This document shows positions 36,521-46,799 of a stretch of DNA of 64,000 nt, piece by piece. Every line of letters begins with the position of its first letter. The stretch's first letter is position 1. The stretch comes from Epiperipatus broadwayi (taxonomy: Eukaryota; Onychophora; Udeonychophora; Euonychophora; Peripatidae). Made by a program: the position numbers and the translations under genes. The stretch covers positions 250,001 through 314,000 of the forward strand of contig JAQFVV010000547.1 in the NCBI GenBank assembly GCA_028023455.1, given 5' to 3'. The notes under the pieces are model-generated. The model was not told where the DNA came from and did not search any database. It worked only from the letters and a program-made list of their open reading frames with translations.

Positions 36521-37540
36521 TGTGTATTCTTGTATACATTAAGTATTATTTTTGAATTTTAAGGAGGAATTCCATATTAATATTATCTATGATTGTTTTC
36601 AAAGCCAACCTAAGAAAAAGAAGAACTCAGATCAATATTTTCATGGGGAAGAGAGTATTTTTCATATGATAAAACCAGATATTATTAAAAAATATTTTAT
36701 TTGCAGACATAGACATATTGCTTTGCTTTATATTTAATATAAATCATGACAAGAACAAGATATTAATTATTTGGAATCAGGATTTGCTTAAAAAAACATT
36801 TAAGACAAAATATAACTTTTTTGCATTATATCTTTATTTTATTTTGTTTGTTCAAATATTGAATGAATATAATTGCACAAATTGATATTTATAGTATATA
36901 AATAATTATTTATTTATAAATAAATTATAAATATGATTTTGCACAATTTTATTGATTAGTCAGTATTTGAGAAAAAAATATATATAATGCAAATAATTAT
37001 ATTTTATTTATTTGAATATTTTATTGCGAATCTATTAATAACAGCATCATAATTTAATTTTTTTGTGAGTTTCAATTTAATAAATAAAATTGCTAACAAA
37101 GAGAATTGTTCTTGATTTATACTGATTTCACTTTAACATATATTTCTTTGAATGGGATTGTAGGACCTACAAATTATAGAATATTGGCAAAAAAAGGAAA
37201 TGTTACATTCAGCCAGTGATAAAATGTTTAATTTTTTATTTTCACAAAATTTGTAGATCATGCAAACCCAGGGCCTTGGCCATTGCCCTATTCACATTGC
37301 CCCAAGGCCAGTTCTTATTTTTTCATTCTGTTAGATATTACATATTTTGCAGGCATAAAAGTGATTTTATAAATATTGTTTGTTTATTATTTATGTTTTT
37401 ATAAGATATTAATTTACTGCAACTTATTTTTGACTTTAATTTTTTTCTACTAAATTTTATAGTATTTGTACTTTTTCTTAAGTATAATCATTTTAGATTT
37501 TTATTTTTTGTAAATTGTAAAATACAGAAAACTAATTATA
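36521..37540. other. AT-rich sequence; GC-rich palindromic scrap at 37262-37312
   Basis: A plus-strand open frame at 36552-36737 is unrecognised. GGGCCTTGGCCATTGCCC and GCCCCAAGGCC at 37272-37312 form a local GC-rich imperfect palindrome. GGCCTTGGGGCA on its minus strand also occurs near the right end of the 57.5 kb element, so it may be a fragment of a related transposon end. Confidence 0.3.
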
Positions 37541-37669
37541 AAGATGATAAAACTGTCCTGCATTCATGGTCAAGAGGTCAGCGTGATTGCCTTACAAGCA
37601 GTTGCCCAGGTTGCGGGTTCGCGTCCTGGCTGATGCTATGACACTTGAAAAAAAAAGATGATAAAACTG
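37541..37669 (+). repeat. tRNA-derived SINE, copy 1, with 15 bp target-site duplication
   Basis: The body (37556-37654) reads CATTCATGGTCAAGAGGTCA with an A-box-like TGGTCAAGAGG, then GGGTTCGCGTCC (B box), ending GCTGATGCTATGACACTTG and an A run. The flanking direct repeat AAGATGATAAAACTG is perfect at 37541-37555 and 37655-37669. It is a short SINE of about 95 bases with almost no non-tRNA tail. RNA polymerase III promoter boxes are seen directly; transcription is inference. Confidence 0.9.
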
Positions 37670-39529
37670 AAATAAAAGAAAATTTTTTTTATGGATTATG
37701 ATTTCAGTTGAAATATGCAATGCAAAATGAAAATGCCTTAAAAACATTATGAGACTTATATCTACTTTATGCAAAACCATTTATTCTTTACTTATTTATC
37801 TATATTTTATTTGTGTATGGATTAATTAAATAAGTGTTTTTCCCACTTTGGAATGCTTGTTCTCAAAGCATTACAAATTATGAATAAATGTTTAAAAAGA
37901 GAAGCTTGCTATAATTTAGGCTTTAATTAATATTAATACATGTTAAATTATGATAATTGTGTGTGTGAATTTGATTGAAGTGATTAATTAAGACTTAATT
38001 GCCAAAAGTCCATTATATTTAATTTGTATAAAGATCAGATGATTTATATTTTATTAATTTCCAGAGTTTCTAAAATACTAACTTTAAATGTGTGTACAGC
38101 TATATCAAAATTTATATAAAAACATGAATAGGTAAGCTATTCTAGAACTCCTATAACAATGTTGTATGAAATTATGAGATGAAAAATAATATCAAAGAAT
38201 AATATAATTAAAATTTCTTACTTGCAATTTGAATTGGCAATTATTAACATCAGATGTATTTTCTTTAAAAATCTACATCTGACACTCAAATAATGCATTG
38301 CTAAAAGCTAAGTAGAAAAGGGTCAAATGCCTTAACTCTTCCAATTTCTGTTTTTAAATTTGATAATCATGGTTTTGCATGCATTTAGAGGTTTGAGCAC
38401 CGTTATTTTAAAAGAATCTTATTTATCAATTCTATTCCAAATTTTTGATAATGAATTATATTTAATGAAATTCTTTTTCTAAGAAACAGATAAATTTATG
38501 CCATTATAAAATAGATTATAACTTTATTATACCAGAATTTCCTGGGATAAGTTGCTTATAGCTTTGAGAAATCATGGAAATTTTTTAGAAGATTGCATCA
38601 TCTTGCAAACTATAAAGACAATTGACTTAGCATGAAAAAATAACTGTCTAAAGCTAATTCATTCACTAGTTATGTCAAGCTTTGCTAATTGCAGGATTTT
38701 GAATAAAGAACTTTTATGCAAAACACTTTTGAAGTCATTTTTCAAAATTTAACAGAATTTGATGTATTATTGTTATTTTTCATTATGCATGCATTTTTTT
38801 TCTAGAATTTTTGAGATAATATTTACTGGTCAGATAAACAAATTTAATAATAGTATTGTAGATACATTATAATATGTGAGTGTTTGAATGATTAGATAGT
38901 TAGCATATATTACATTATTTATGTTTCAGCTGGTGGGAGCAAACTAAAGGATCTTATTACTATATATAACTTAAGTATTCGGAAATTATAATATTCTTTT
39001 ATTTGTTTCACTTACTTAAAGATTTTATTTTTAATTCTGTGAAAGGTTTTTATGTAGCAACATTTATTTATAAAATAATGTATCAGCTTCATTAGTTTAA
39101 TGCTGTGAAATAAAGCTGTGTAAATTATTAATGATCTTTGTTTATTATTGTTTATCAATGATGTAAATAAAAGTTTGATGTTTTTTCATTTTATAAGTTT
39201 TATACATTTACTCATCTCACATCCATTTATAATCATATTATCATCATCAATTTCCTGAGATCATTATTTATTTTCATTTTATGTATGTTTGGAGTTAATA
39301 AAATACGGTTTAACTTTAGATATATGTTACTGCAGAACCTCGTTTTCGATTAACATTTATAAATGGTTTTACAGATAGTATAAACAGTAGTTTCATTCAA
39401 TTAAATGTACATAGAATATTAGGAGGGCCTCAGCATGTAATTTATATTATTGAAAACCAGCACCAGAACTTAAAGGACATATTTTTTATCCATCTGTACT
39501 GTTACAATATATATATATATATATACTGA
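37670..39529. other. AT-rich sequence; possible splice-flanked segment at 38931
   Basis: TTATGTTTCAG at 38921-38930 is a good acceptor and the following bases (GGSKLKDLITIYNLSIR in one frame, then stop) could be a tiny coding end, with AATAAA at about 39109. I recognise no protein and give this little weight. The rest is featureless. Confidence 0.2.
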
Positions 39530-39640
39530 AAAATGATAGATATGTGTAAGAGATTGTGGTCTGGAGGGTTGGTTTAGCATGAAATGTGCATCTTGGGAAT
39601 CATTTTTACATGTGTTTGGTCACATGTTTATGATTACATT
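39530..39640 (+). repeat. FB1 fragment, copy 5
   Basis: TTGGTTTAGCATGAAATGTG, then CATCTTGGGAATCATTTTTACATGTG and GGTCACATG follow the FB1 right-arm order (TTCAGCATGAAATATG, TTGGAGATCAT, ACATG, GGTCATGTG). Strongly diverged and partial. Confidence 0.5.
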
Positions 39641-40076
39641 TTCCACAAGATGTTAAAAGCAGATAGAAAGCAGTTCCTACCTTGCTTGAGAGTGGTGTAA
39701 TGAAAATTATACTACAGAAATATCCATTATTGAATAATCTCTAGTCTAATGAATGACTAATAAACATTATTAATATATTTTTAATTTTATTTTAAAGGAA
39801 GCGATTTTTAAATACAATAAATGGATTACTTGGGAATGAAATGAGAAATTAAGGATTATTAGTTTTATATAGTGGATATTGTTGACATATTCTTTTAATA
39901 ATATTTTAATTTAAGCAAAGTTCCCAAGTTAAAATATAATGAACATTGTTTTATTTGAAAAAAATTATTTATTTTAACCAGAAATACAAATTAAGATTTA
40001 ATAAATCAGTAATAGATGTTCTACTAAGTGGAAACTAAAAACAAATTATCACATGATTTCAATTATCGTTTTAGAG

Positions 40077-41040
40077 TACACTGGGTCTCTTTTTATGCGG
40101 ATTATTTTAATGCGATTTTGAAGTTATGCGATTCATATTTCTTCTTAATATCTTTCATATTTCACTATATTTATTAGATATCAAGAAATTTAAATTATTA
40201 ATAACTTATTTTGACTTGAAATACTTTTTTTTCTTCAAAAATATAAAGTTATATTAGCAGATAACGTGAATATGGCCTGAAGCTGTATTTAGAATTTAGC
40301 TTCTATGTAAATAACCTACTTATACTAATGAGTAAATAATAATAATAGATTTATACTTACATATAAAAATATCACAATAAAAATTCAAAAAATTTAAACT
40401 TTTAAAACATATGTTATATATAACAGAAATAAATAATCTTTTATATTTTTAAAATAAAAAATGAAGATTTTATAAACTGAAAATAATCTTTCTGATGATA
40501 ATGTTTTGATTGCGATCTCATTTTTTAATATAGAAACAGAAAAACATTAACACAACACAAGACTGAAAATGGCACTAGTTGTACATCACTTCATGAATAA
40601 AAATAAAGTGGCTTAACAGGTTTCTCTGTGCATAATTGCTGAGAGATTCTTGACTTCGTTTAAGTAGAAGCCACAATACATCACATCACATCGAATCTGA
40701 TTTCTTACTAGTTTACAAACGAATGCTAGAGATAATGATTAAAATATGTATGAAAAATGTAAAATTAAATATTGTAGTAATAAAAAAAGTAAAAAAAGTT
40801 ACTCTTGTATTAATATTTTTCAAATATTTGTAATTTTTTATTAGTCATACTTTATTTGCTTATTTTTTTAATGCAAATTTTAAAGTAATTTTTTTTTGTT
40901 GCTTTGCTTTTATGTGAATTCTGAAAATTACAGCACCTATCCCCTATTTTTCAAGGTAAATTAAATCTATTTTTGTGCAATTTTTTTAATGCGGGTTTTC
41001 TGTGGAACCTATCTACTGCATAAAACGAGACCCAGGTGTA
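40077..41040. mobile_element. Non-autonomous pogo/Tigger-like DNA element, copy 1 (960 bp)
   Basis: The element runs from CACTGGGTCTC (40079) to GAGACCCAGGTG (41038) with TA on both sides, the target duplication of the Tc1/mariner/pogo superfamily. The terminal sequence, TTTTATGCxG followed by TAGATAGGTTCC and AAAxCCGC, resembles Tigger-type termini. No transposase frame is left. Copy 2 lies at 53448-54330 in the opposite orientation. The TIRs and TA are seen; the Tigger assignment is from resemblance. Confidence 0.8.
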
Positions 41041-42164
41041 TTTGATTTGGATAATTAGATTTTTTAAAGAAATTTATACTGAAAAATTTATTTCATAAAT
41101 AGAATTTTATATTCATTTTTAATAATTAGTAATTTCTTTTTTTTTAAATACTATCTAATGGCTAAACACATCTTATGTTTTTGTAATGAATATTTCAATT
41201 AAATTAATTATTTCACTTATAAAATTATTATTAACCACACATGCATAGTATATGTATGTGTTTAGATAAAACATCTGATTTTTAATCAGTGAAACTTCAT
41301 ATGATAAATATGATGCAGTTAAAAGTTGTTGTCAAAGTCAATTGACAATGAGTTTGAGCACCAGAAATAACAGATTGTTTGTCCATGAACCTTGAGCTCC
41401 TGTTGCATTAAACTACATTTGTCATTGATCTGCTACATATCTTCATTTATTAACATCATACAACTTTACAAAATAATATTTTTTAAAGCAGCATAACCTA
41501 AATCTCTTAAATCCTGTCCCCCCCCCCATATAATTCTTATTATTCAAAAAGTAAATTTTTATAAAGCCTAAATGGCGATTAACAAAAGGGCGGTTGAAAT
41601 ACAATAGATATTAAAGCCACTTAACTTGCTCCAAGTAACAATGGAGAGGTAAGGAGTAAAGATTATTTAAACATAAAAGACACTGAGAAAAGAGGAAAAT
41701 TTAAAAACCATTCTTAGCTTAATTTATGAATAATAAGATGTAAGTATAATTAGTGGACCCCCATAAAAGTCAAATTGGCCCCTTGTGGAGCATGAGGACA
41801 TAGAACAAAAATACTTATCAAGAAATATAAATTAACTGTCTTTATTTTAAAATATACAATTAGAAAAATAGTACAGAACAATATCTTTTCAAAAAGATTT
41901 AAGATAAAGTGATCAAACAATATACAGTCTTTATAAATAATTCCTGATTAAAAACTTTATACAACCACATTCATATTACATATTATCTGCTTAATGTATA
42001 ATTTGCCCCATTCTGAAGAAGTTATAAAAATGAAGAAAAACTTAGTATTCCCATACCTAATATCATGAAATATTCATAGTAGATTAATAATTAAATGAAC
42101 AAAGAGACAGAATTTTATTATTGTATATAAGCAAATAGTTTATACTTTGTGGCTAATTATGAAT
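41041..42164. other. AT-rich sequence; C-run and possible hAT scrap
   Basis: CCCCCCCCC at 41518-41526, and TGGACCCCCATAAAAGTCAA with TTGGCCCCTTGTGGAGCATG at 41755-41790, loosely resemble internal parts of hAT transposon ends. Otherwise nothing definable. Confidence 0.25.
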
Positions 42165-42357
42165 CAAAAAATATATAAAATGTGCTAACACGCACAAGCA
42201 CACAAAGCTAAAAACAAATAAAGCAAATATATATTATTTTAATATATATTCATTAAATGGCTAAGCGCTTTCAAGGTTCAAGCCCTCATAATCATAGCCG
42301 TATTACAAAATATAATAAATTGACTTGGAGTGATGCAAATTTATGCAAATGAAATAA

Positions 42358-42762
42358 TTATGCATTCCATTTCTTGGATATTTTGTAGCAAGAGTCTTTT
42401 CTATTGATGGCATTGCCATCTCTAGATATAAAGAAAGCTTCTTTTATCTTTCTTTTTAGATCATGCCGCTCTCTGCATACCACCACTGGATTTCCCGGTT
42501 GACAATCATGCCCAGCTGAAGCACGGTGCTGCGCAAAAACTGAACTATGAGCAGTGTCCAACAACGCTTTATTATAAGAATAAGTGTGTTGCGATAGCCT
42601 AGTGGAGAGAGAGGCCCTAGTCTCACCATAATATGATGATCTACAAAATTTTTCAGGGCAGGCAATATTATAGACCACTTGAGGTGTCAGCGAGGGTGGG
42701 AGGCAGTCTTTGGTATTATTAATTAATTTGTTAGAGTTAGGAGGTGTGTGAAAACATAACTG
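42358..42762 (-). pseudogene. PLE-3 left copy: GIY-YIG endonuclease fragment
   Basis: The minus-strand frame is open without a start codon from about 42762 (QLCFHTPPNSNKLINNTKDC) through VVYNIACPEKFCRSSYYGET, RASLSTRLSQHTYSYNKALL and a conserved H, to KRKIKEAFFISRDGNAINRK and a stop at 42358. The layout, V-Y-x-I-x-C-P-x(n)-C, Y-Y-G-E-T, R-L-S-x-H, fits the PLE GIY-YIG domain with its preceding cysteines. The reverse transcriptase is absent because the copy is 5' truncated. An alternative frame at 42456-42665 is a shadow. Confidence 0.8.
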
Positions 42763-42769
42763 GTATTAA

Positions 42770-42999
42770 ACACACTTATTCTTATAATAAAGCATTGTTG
42801 GACATTGCTCATAGTTGTTTTTGCGCAGCACTGTGCTTCAGCTGGGCATGATTGTCAACCGGGAAATCCAGTGGTGGTATGCAGAGAGCGGCATGATCTA
42901 AAAAGAAAGATAAAAGAAGCTTTCTTTATATCTAGACATGGCAATGCCATCAATAGAAAAGACTCTTGCTACAAAATATCCAAGAAATGGAATGCATAA
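42770..42999 (+). pseudogene. PLE-3 right copy: shorter GIY-YIG fragment with frameshift
   Basis: The plus strand reads HTYSYNKALLD, then loses the frame by one base near 42818-42822 (GTTGTTTTTGCGCAGC against CAGTTTTTGCGCAGC in the left copy), and regains VFAQHCASAGHDCQPGNPVV to the stop at 42999 (KISKKWNA). The difference from the left copy is a handful of substitutions and this indel. Confidence 0.8.
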
Positions 43000-43239
43000 T
43001 TATTTCATTTGCATAAATTTGCATCACTCCAAGTCAATTTATTATATTTTGTAATATGGCTATGATTATGAGGGCTTGAACCTTGAAAGCGCTTAGCCAT
43101 TTAATGAATAGATATTAAAATAAATATATATATTTGCTTTATTTGTTTTTAGCTTTGTGTGCTTGTGCGTGTTAGCGCATTTTATATATTATTGTATATA
43201 ATGAAACACACAGTCAGAAATGGTTAAAATTAATAGAGG

Positions 43240-43551
43240 CGTTTTTTTTTTTTTTTTTGTGATGTTATTTTTGCAGGTAATAATAATACAATACTTTTTG
43301 AAGAAAACTTGCATACGAAATTTGAACTAAATAATTGTTTGTTGGGACTACTGTAAATTTAATGATGAAATAAATTATAACCAGTTATAATGAACTATTT
43401 TTGATGGCATTAAAAAACCTAATATTTGGTGTCATTTTTTTCCTTCACTAAAGATGCAATAGCTGAATGCACAACAAATAAGTAGATCTTTTCTGCCTAT
43501 TTCTAAAATACATTTTAAGATACTTGAGTATTAGTTCTGCAATATAGTATT
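43240..43551. other. AT-rich spacer with T-run
   Basis: A 17-base T run near 43241-43258; nothing else definable. Confidence 0.4.
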
Positions 43552-43761
43552 AGATCTGTTGCACCTTTTCACATTCATATCAATCCACTGATGACTTTGT
43601 AATCTTGTGATCTGACCAAAATAATGTGTACATGGATCTTTTACACAATATTTTTCACAAGATTTGTAAAAAAGTAATATGTACATGGATCTTGTACATA
43701 TTTTCACAAAATTTACAAAGTCATCAGTAGATTGATATGAATGTGAAAAGGTGCAGCAGGT
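43552..43761. repeat. Small fold-back element FB4, 210 bp
   Basis: GTTGCACCTTTTCACATTCA with ATATCAATCCACTGATGACTTTGTAA at the left is mirrored by TTACAAAGTCATCAGTAGATTG and ATATGAATGTGAAAAGGTGC at the right. Arms are about 52 bases; the centre contains two direct copies of TGTACATGGATCTT. Confidence 0.8.
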
Positions 43762-43763
43762 CT

Positions 43764-44075
43764 AATACCATGTTTCAGGACTAAAAATAACATTTTCACA
43801 CATAACTATAACTATAAAATAAAGATATGTATGAGAAATGAATATTTAAAAACAACATTTTAAACTAAAAATTTGTTATCTCTAAAAGTACATTTTCTCA
43901 GCCCCCAAAATATGTAAAATAAAAGATAGCACCATGTTGCAGGACTAAAAATAATATTTTGACACACAATTAAAACTATAAAAAAAAATAAACATGTATG
44001 ATTTTGAGGAAGAATGGATATTTAAAAACATTTTAAACCAAAAATTAGTTATTTTAAAAAGTACATTTTCTCAGG
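43764..44075. repeat. Tandem duplication, unit about 160 bp
   Basis: The block from ACCATGTTTCAGGACTAAAAATAA (near 43767) to AAAAGTACATTTTCTCAG (near 43901) recurs from ACCATGTTGCAGGACTAAAAATAA (near 43931) to AAAAGTACATTTTCTCAG (near 44075). Non-coding and immediately next to FB4. Confidence 0.8.
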
Positions 44076-44544
44076 TCTTATGCCATTACGCAACTCCCAC
44101 ATGTTACTTTACATATGCACAAAGCAATCACTGAATTATAATTTTTTTAAATATTATTTACAAGAAACACATAAAATATATACGTACGCTACTTACCCTG
44201 TAATAAATAGCAGGAATTGATTGCGTTCAAACAATCAATTTGACATTTACTTTTAATTCAGAAAATGGAAACCTATCCTGAAAATTTCCCCCCAAAATTG
44301 AGTTTTATTGAACATGTGATTGTAAAGTGTATTATGATTTTCCACAAAAATGCTAATAAACGTTTTTTTTTTTTAAAAAAAAAAGAAAAAAAAAAATCCT
44401 CAACAATAAAGAAATATAAATTATAAGACTTTTATTATCACATTTTTTACCTGGTGGAAAAAATTCTTTGATATCATTGAGTATGTAAAAAAAATGTGCC
44501 ATTTTTGTGTCATCTATGCTGCATAACTCTTGCTGTTATTTATT

Positions 44545-44630
44545 TTTCCATTTCATGGAACCCCCCCCCCCCGTAGTTTTTCAATGGTTTGTGTGTGAAC
44601 CCCAGTGGTCTGGGTAGTTTGAATTTTAAC
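44545..44630 (-). repeat. Possible hAT transposon terminal fragment
   Basis: Read on the minus strand this is CAGACCACTGGGGTTCACAC, then GAAAAACTACGGGGGG and GTTCCATGAAATGG, in the order typical of hAT ends (CAGTGGTTC..., GAAAAACTACGGGGGTTCC). A run of 12 C lies at 44561-44572. It is about 150 bases before the MLH1 exon. Resemblance only. Confidence 0.35.
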
Positions 44631-44757
44631 TGCTATTATTTATTATTTTATATTGAATGTTATATTAAAGTAAGAATTTTGATGCTTTTGAAAATTATAC
44701 TTTTTTTTGTCAGACGTTTCTTATTATATGTATAATGACTACTTCTCTTGATTAAAT

Positions 44758-44781
44758 ATATCTTATGTTATTTATTTTTAG
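44758..44781 (+). promoter_or_regulatory. MLH1: Splice acceptor of the MLH1 terminal exon
   Basis: TATCTTATGTTATTTATTTTTAG is a T-rich tract ending in AG immediately before the first codon of the MLH1-like reading frame. It fixes the exon start in phase 0. Confidence 0.85.
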
Positions 44782-44961
44782 GACACAGAAAATCACTCTA
44801 AGTGCGAATCTATTAAGAAGCCATGGGGGTGGACGGTGGAACATGTACTCTTTCCAGCTTTTCGATGTGTACTTTTGCCACCATCTTCGTTTGCTGATGA
44901 CAATACTATTCTTCAGATTGCTAATCTGCCTGATCTTTATAAAGTTTTTGAAAGATGTTGA
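44782..44961 (+). CDS. MLH1: MLH1 terminal coding exon (DNA mismatch repair protein MutL homologue 1)
   Basis: After the acceptor, 59 codons run to TGA at 44959-44961. They read [40 protein letters not shown], then [19 protein letters not shown]. The W-x-W-T-V-E-H core, the LPP, and the last 13 residues [13 protein letters not shown] are hallmarks of the MLH1 C-terminus. MLH1 pairs with PMS2/PMS1 through its C-terminal domain to form MutL complexes that nick DNA in mismatch repair; the terminal FERC motif is known to complete the partner's endonuclease site and is intact here. The phase-0 start matches, as I recall it, the last intron of human MLH1. The longer open frame starting at 44765 is in another phase and is a shadow. 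No earlier exon was found in the 44.8 kb upstream. A processed copy is unlikely because sequence before the acceptor is not coding. Confidence 0.93.
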   Translation, partial: DTENHSKCESIKKPWGWTVEHVLFPAFRCVLLPPSSFADDNTILQIANLPDLYKVFERC

Positions 44962-45110
44962 TTTTGTATTTTTTTTTTTTTCTGCAATATTATATTTAAT
45001 GTATATATGTATGCAACTATATAAAAGAGAGAGAGAGAGAGAGACGATGAGGAGGTGGGAGAGTCTGAATTAAAAATAAATATTTTTAATAAATTATTTT
45101 AAAATGTCTC
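44962..45110 (+). terminator. MLH1: MLH1 3' UTR and polyadenylation signals
   Basis: A short AT-rich 3' UTR with an AG repeat at 45029-45044 is followed by AATAAA at 45075-45080 and again at 45088-45093. Downstream, a T/GT-rich stretch (45132-45155, with TTGTTGTTG) would serve as the cleavage-promoting element. The cleavage site is therefore probably between 45095 and 45130. Confidence 0.65.
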
Positions 45111-45825
45111 AATTAATTATTTTTCACTGTATTTTTTTTTTGTTGTTGTTTTTTGAAACTACAGAATACTGTTAAAACTGTCCATCTCATAAATAAAGGA
45201 AGTTAAAATATTGAAAAATAAGATCATAAATATATGAAATAAAAAGTAGATTAATACAAATTAATCTATGCCTGGAATTAAAAGAATAATTTCTGACTTT
45301 ATACAAGTTGATTGCTAATTATTTGTCTTCTTATATATATATAAATTAAGTCAAAAAGGGTGCGTTAGAAATGTGAGGTCTGTAAGACAATTAATGTAAT
45401 ATATTGTAAGATGTGATCTTACATCCCACCAAGAAACATCAAACACCCTTATCTACTTCAACACCAATACCCACAATAACAACCTTCTCTAAAACATAAA
45501 TTACACGTATAAAGAGAATGTTACCCAAATGAAATGTACCCCGAAAAATAAAAATGTTCACAAGCATATTAAACAAATGTATGATAAAATCCATAATCTA
45601 AATTTAATGTATAAAATTTAAATATTTATACTTAGCTTTATTATAAAACTATCCATGAACTATTGTTTAATATATATTACAACAATAAATAAAAAAAAGA
45701 TCAAATTTAGATGCAAGCGATAAAATCATAAAAGCGTAAAAGAAGAAAATAATAAAGTTTCATCATTATTAATCCATCATATATATATAAATTGTAACAC
45801 ATGACATAAATAATCAATTTAATGC
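45111..45825. other. AT-rich sequence after MLH1
   Basis: CATCCCACCAAGAAACATCAAAC at 45424 onward starts a C/A-rich stretch but no coding sense or repeat was found. Confidence 0.35.
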
Positions 45826-46560
45826 ATGAATTTGAAATATCTATTTAAAAGAGTCAAATCAACATTTAAAAAGAACAACCATATTTTGATAATTGGCAAT
45901 ATATATATATACAAACGACCTTTTCAAAAATCAGATCAAAAATTCTCCTTGACTAATCAGCATGTATACTTTGTTAGCCACGATCCAACTTATCATCTGA
46001 AGAGAAAGATTTGCATCTATCAAAGTGAAAACCTTAAAGGAGAATATCTCGTTGAAGACAGATAAAAGCTAAAGAAAAAGCGTGTGGATTTAAAACCAGC
46101 AATCTAAGGGATTTTAAATTATAAATTCCAGAAATAGCTTTAAATTTATTCGATAGTTCAAGAATATTTTCGATCTTTAGCCAAAGAGTTATACCAATTC
46201 CAACTTGAGATTTCCAATAGCCAATATGTAGCTATTCAAAAAACTCAAGGACTTTGACCAACTACACATATAGAGACCTCTTGGAAAGAGAAGCATGACT
46301 CACGGAGCTGTAATCACCAAAACCAAATTTGACTTGAAACAGCATCTATTCAGCTATGTTGATGGCACTATCAACTTTACTATTTGGATGTAAGGATGTA
46401 AACTTAACTCAAGGCAAGCTATATGGAAGAGAGAAGTTCAGATTACCATTATGCACATTCTAGAACATTTGAACCTCACCAATTGGATCATGAACTGTAG
46501 CAATAAGGACACACAATCCTTTTAGGACATTTTTCTTTATGGACTCAATTTACCTTAGAC
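45826..46560 (+). pseudogene. Decayed coding-like region, unidentified
   Basis: The plus strand has a 79-codon frame at 45826-46065 containing NQHVYFVSHDPTYHLKRKIC and ending LKGEYLVEDR, followed by stretches in shifting frames such as LAKSYTNSNLRFPIANM, GKRSMTHGAVITKTKFDLKQ, HLFSYVDGTINFTIWM and EHLNLTNWIMNCSNKDTQSF. Lower AT content and sustained protein-like sense separate it from its surroundings. I suspect an old mobile-element ORF broken by many indels, but recognise no domain. Confidence 0.35.
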
Positions 46561-46799
46561 TGACATCATATGATTAATTTTATGTATATATGTTTTGTAT
46601 TCTTTCCTTTACCATAGGTTGAGGGGGTTATAAATTCTTGATAAACTAGAAAGTGAGAAAATATTATTAGCTCGTTTTAAATCTTTTACATTACCTTGAT
46701 TTTTTTTTTTGTAAATCTTTTTCTTAACACTTTTGAACCATGTGTTTATTAGTAACATGTTAGTTTTTTTTTTTAAAAAACAATACCTTAATCATATTT

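Larger units (their letters stand above)
42165..43195. mobile_element. PLE-3: head-to-head inverted pair of a second PLE family
   Basis: Arms of about 425 bases (42165-42592 and 42770-43195) are near-identical inverted copies. Each carries the end of a GIY-YIG frame and a 3' UTR containing GAGGGCTTGAACCTTGAAAG and CGCTTAGCCATTTAATGAAT. The left copy reads on the minus strand and extends further 5' (to about 42760); the right reads on the plus strand and starts abruptly at the codon for the H of HTYSYNKALLD. The pair is joined 5' to 5'. Protein and UTR are unlike PLE-1 and PLE-2, so this is a separate family. Confidence 0.85.

Noticed and set aside
37556-37640. Functional tRNA gene
   Set aside because: It has A and B boxes but ends in an A run with target duplications and does not fold as a clean cloverleaf by eye; it is a SINE, as are the four related copies.
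38921-39115. Possible terminal exon after TTATGTTTCAG with AATAAA downstream
   Set aside because: The coding part would be only about 17 residues with no recognisable family, and such acceptor-like and AATAAA strings are common in AT-rich DNA.
44765-45073. 102-codon plus-strand frame beginning [12 protein letters not shown]
   Set aside because: It overlaps the MLH1 exon in a different phase, starts in the intron and ends in an AG repeat; the MLH1 phase explains the sequence.
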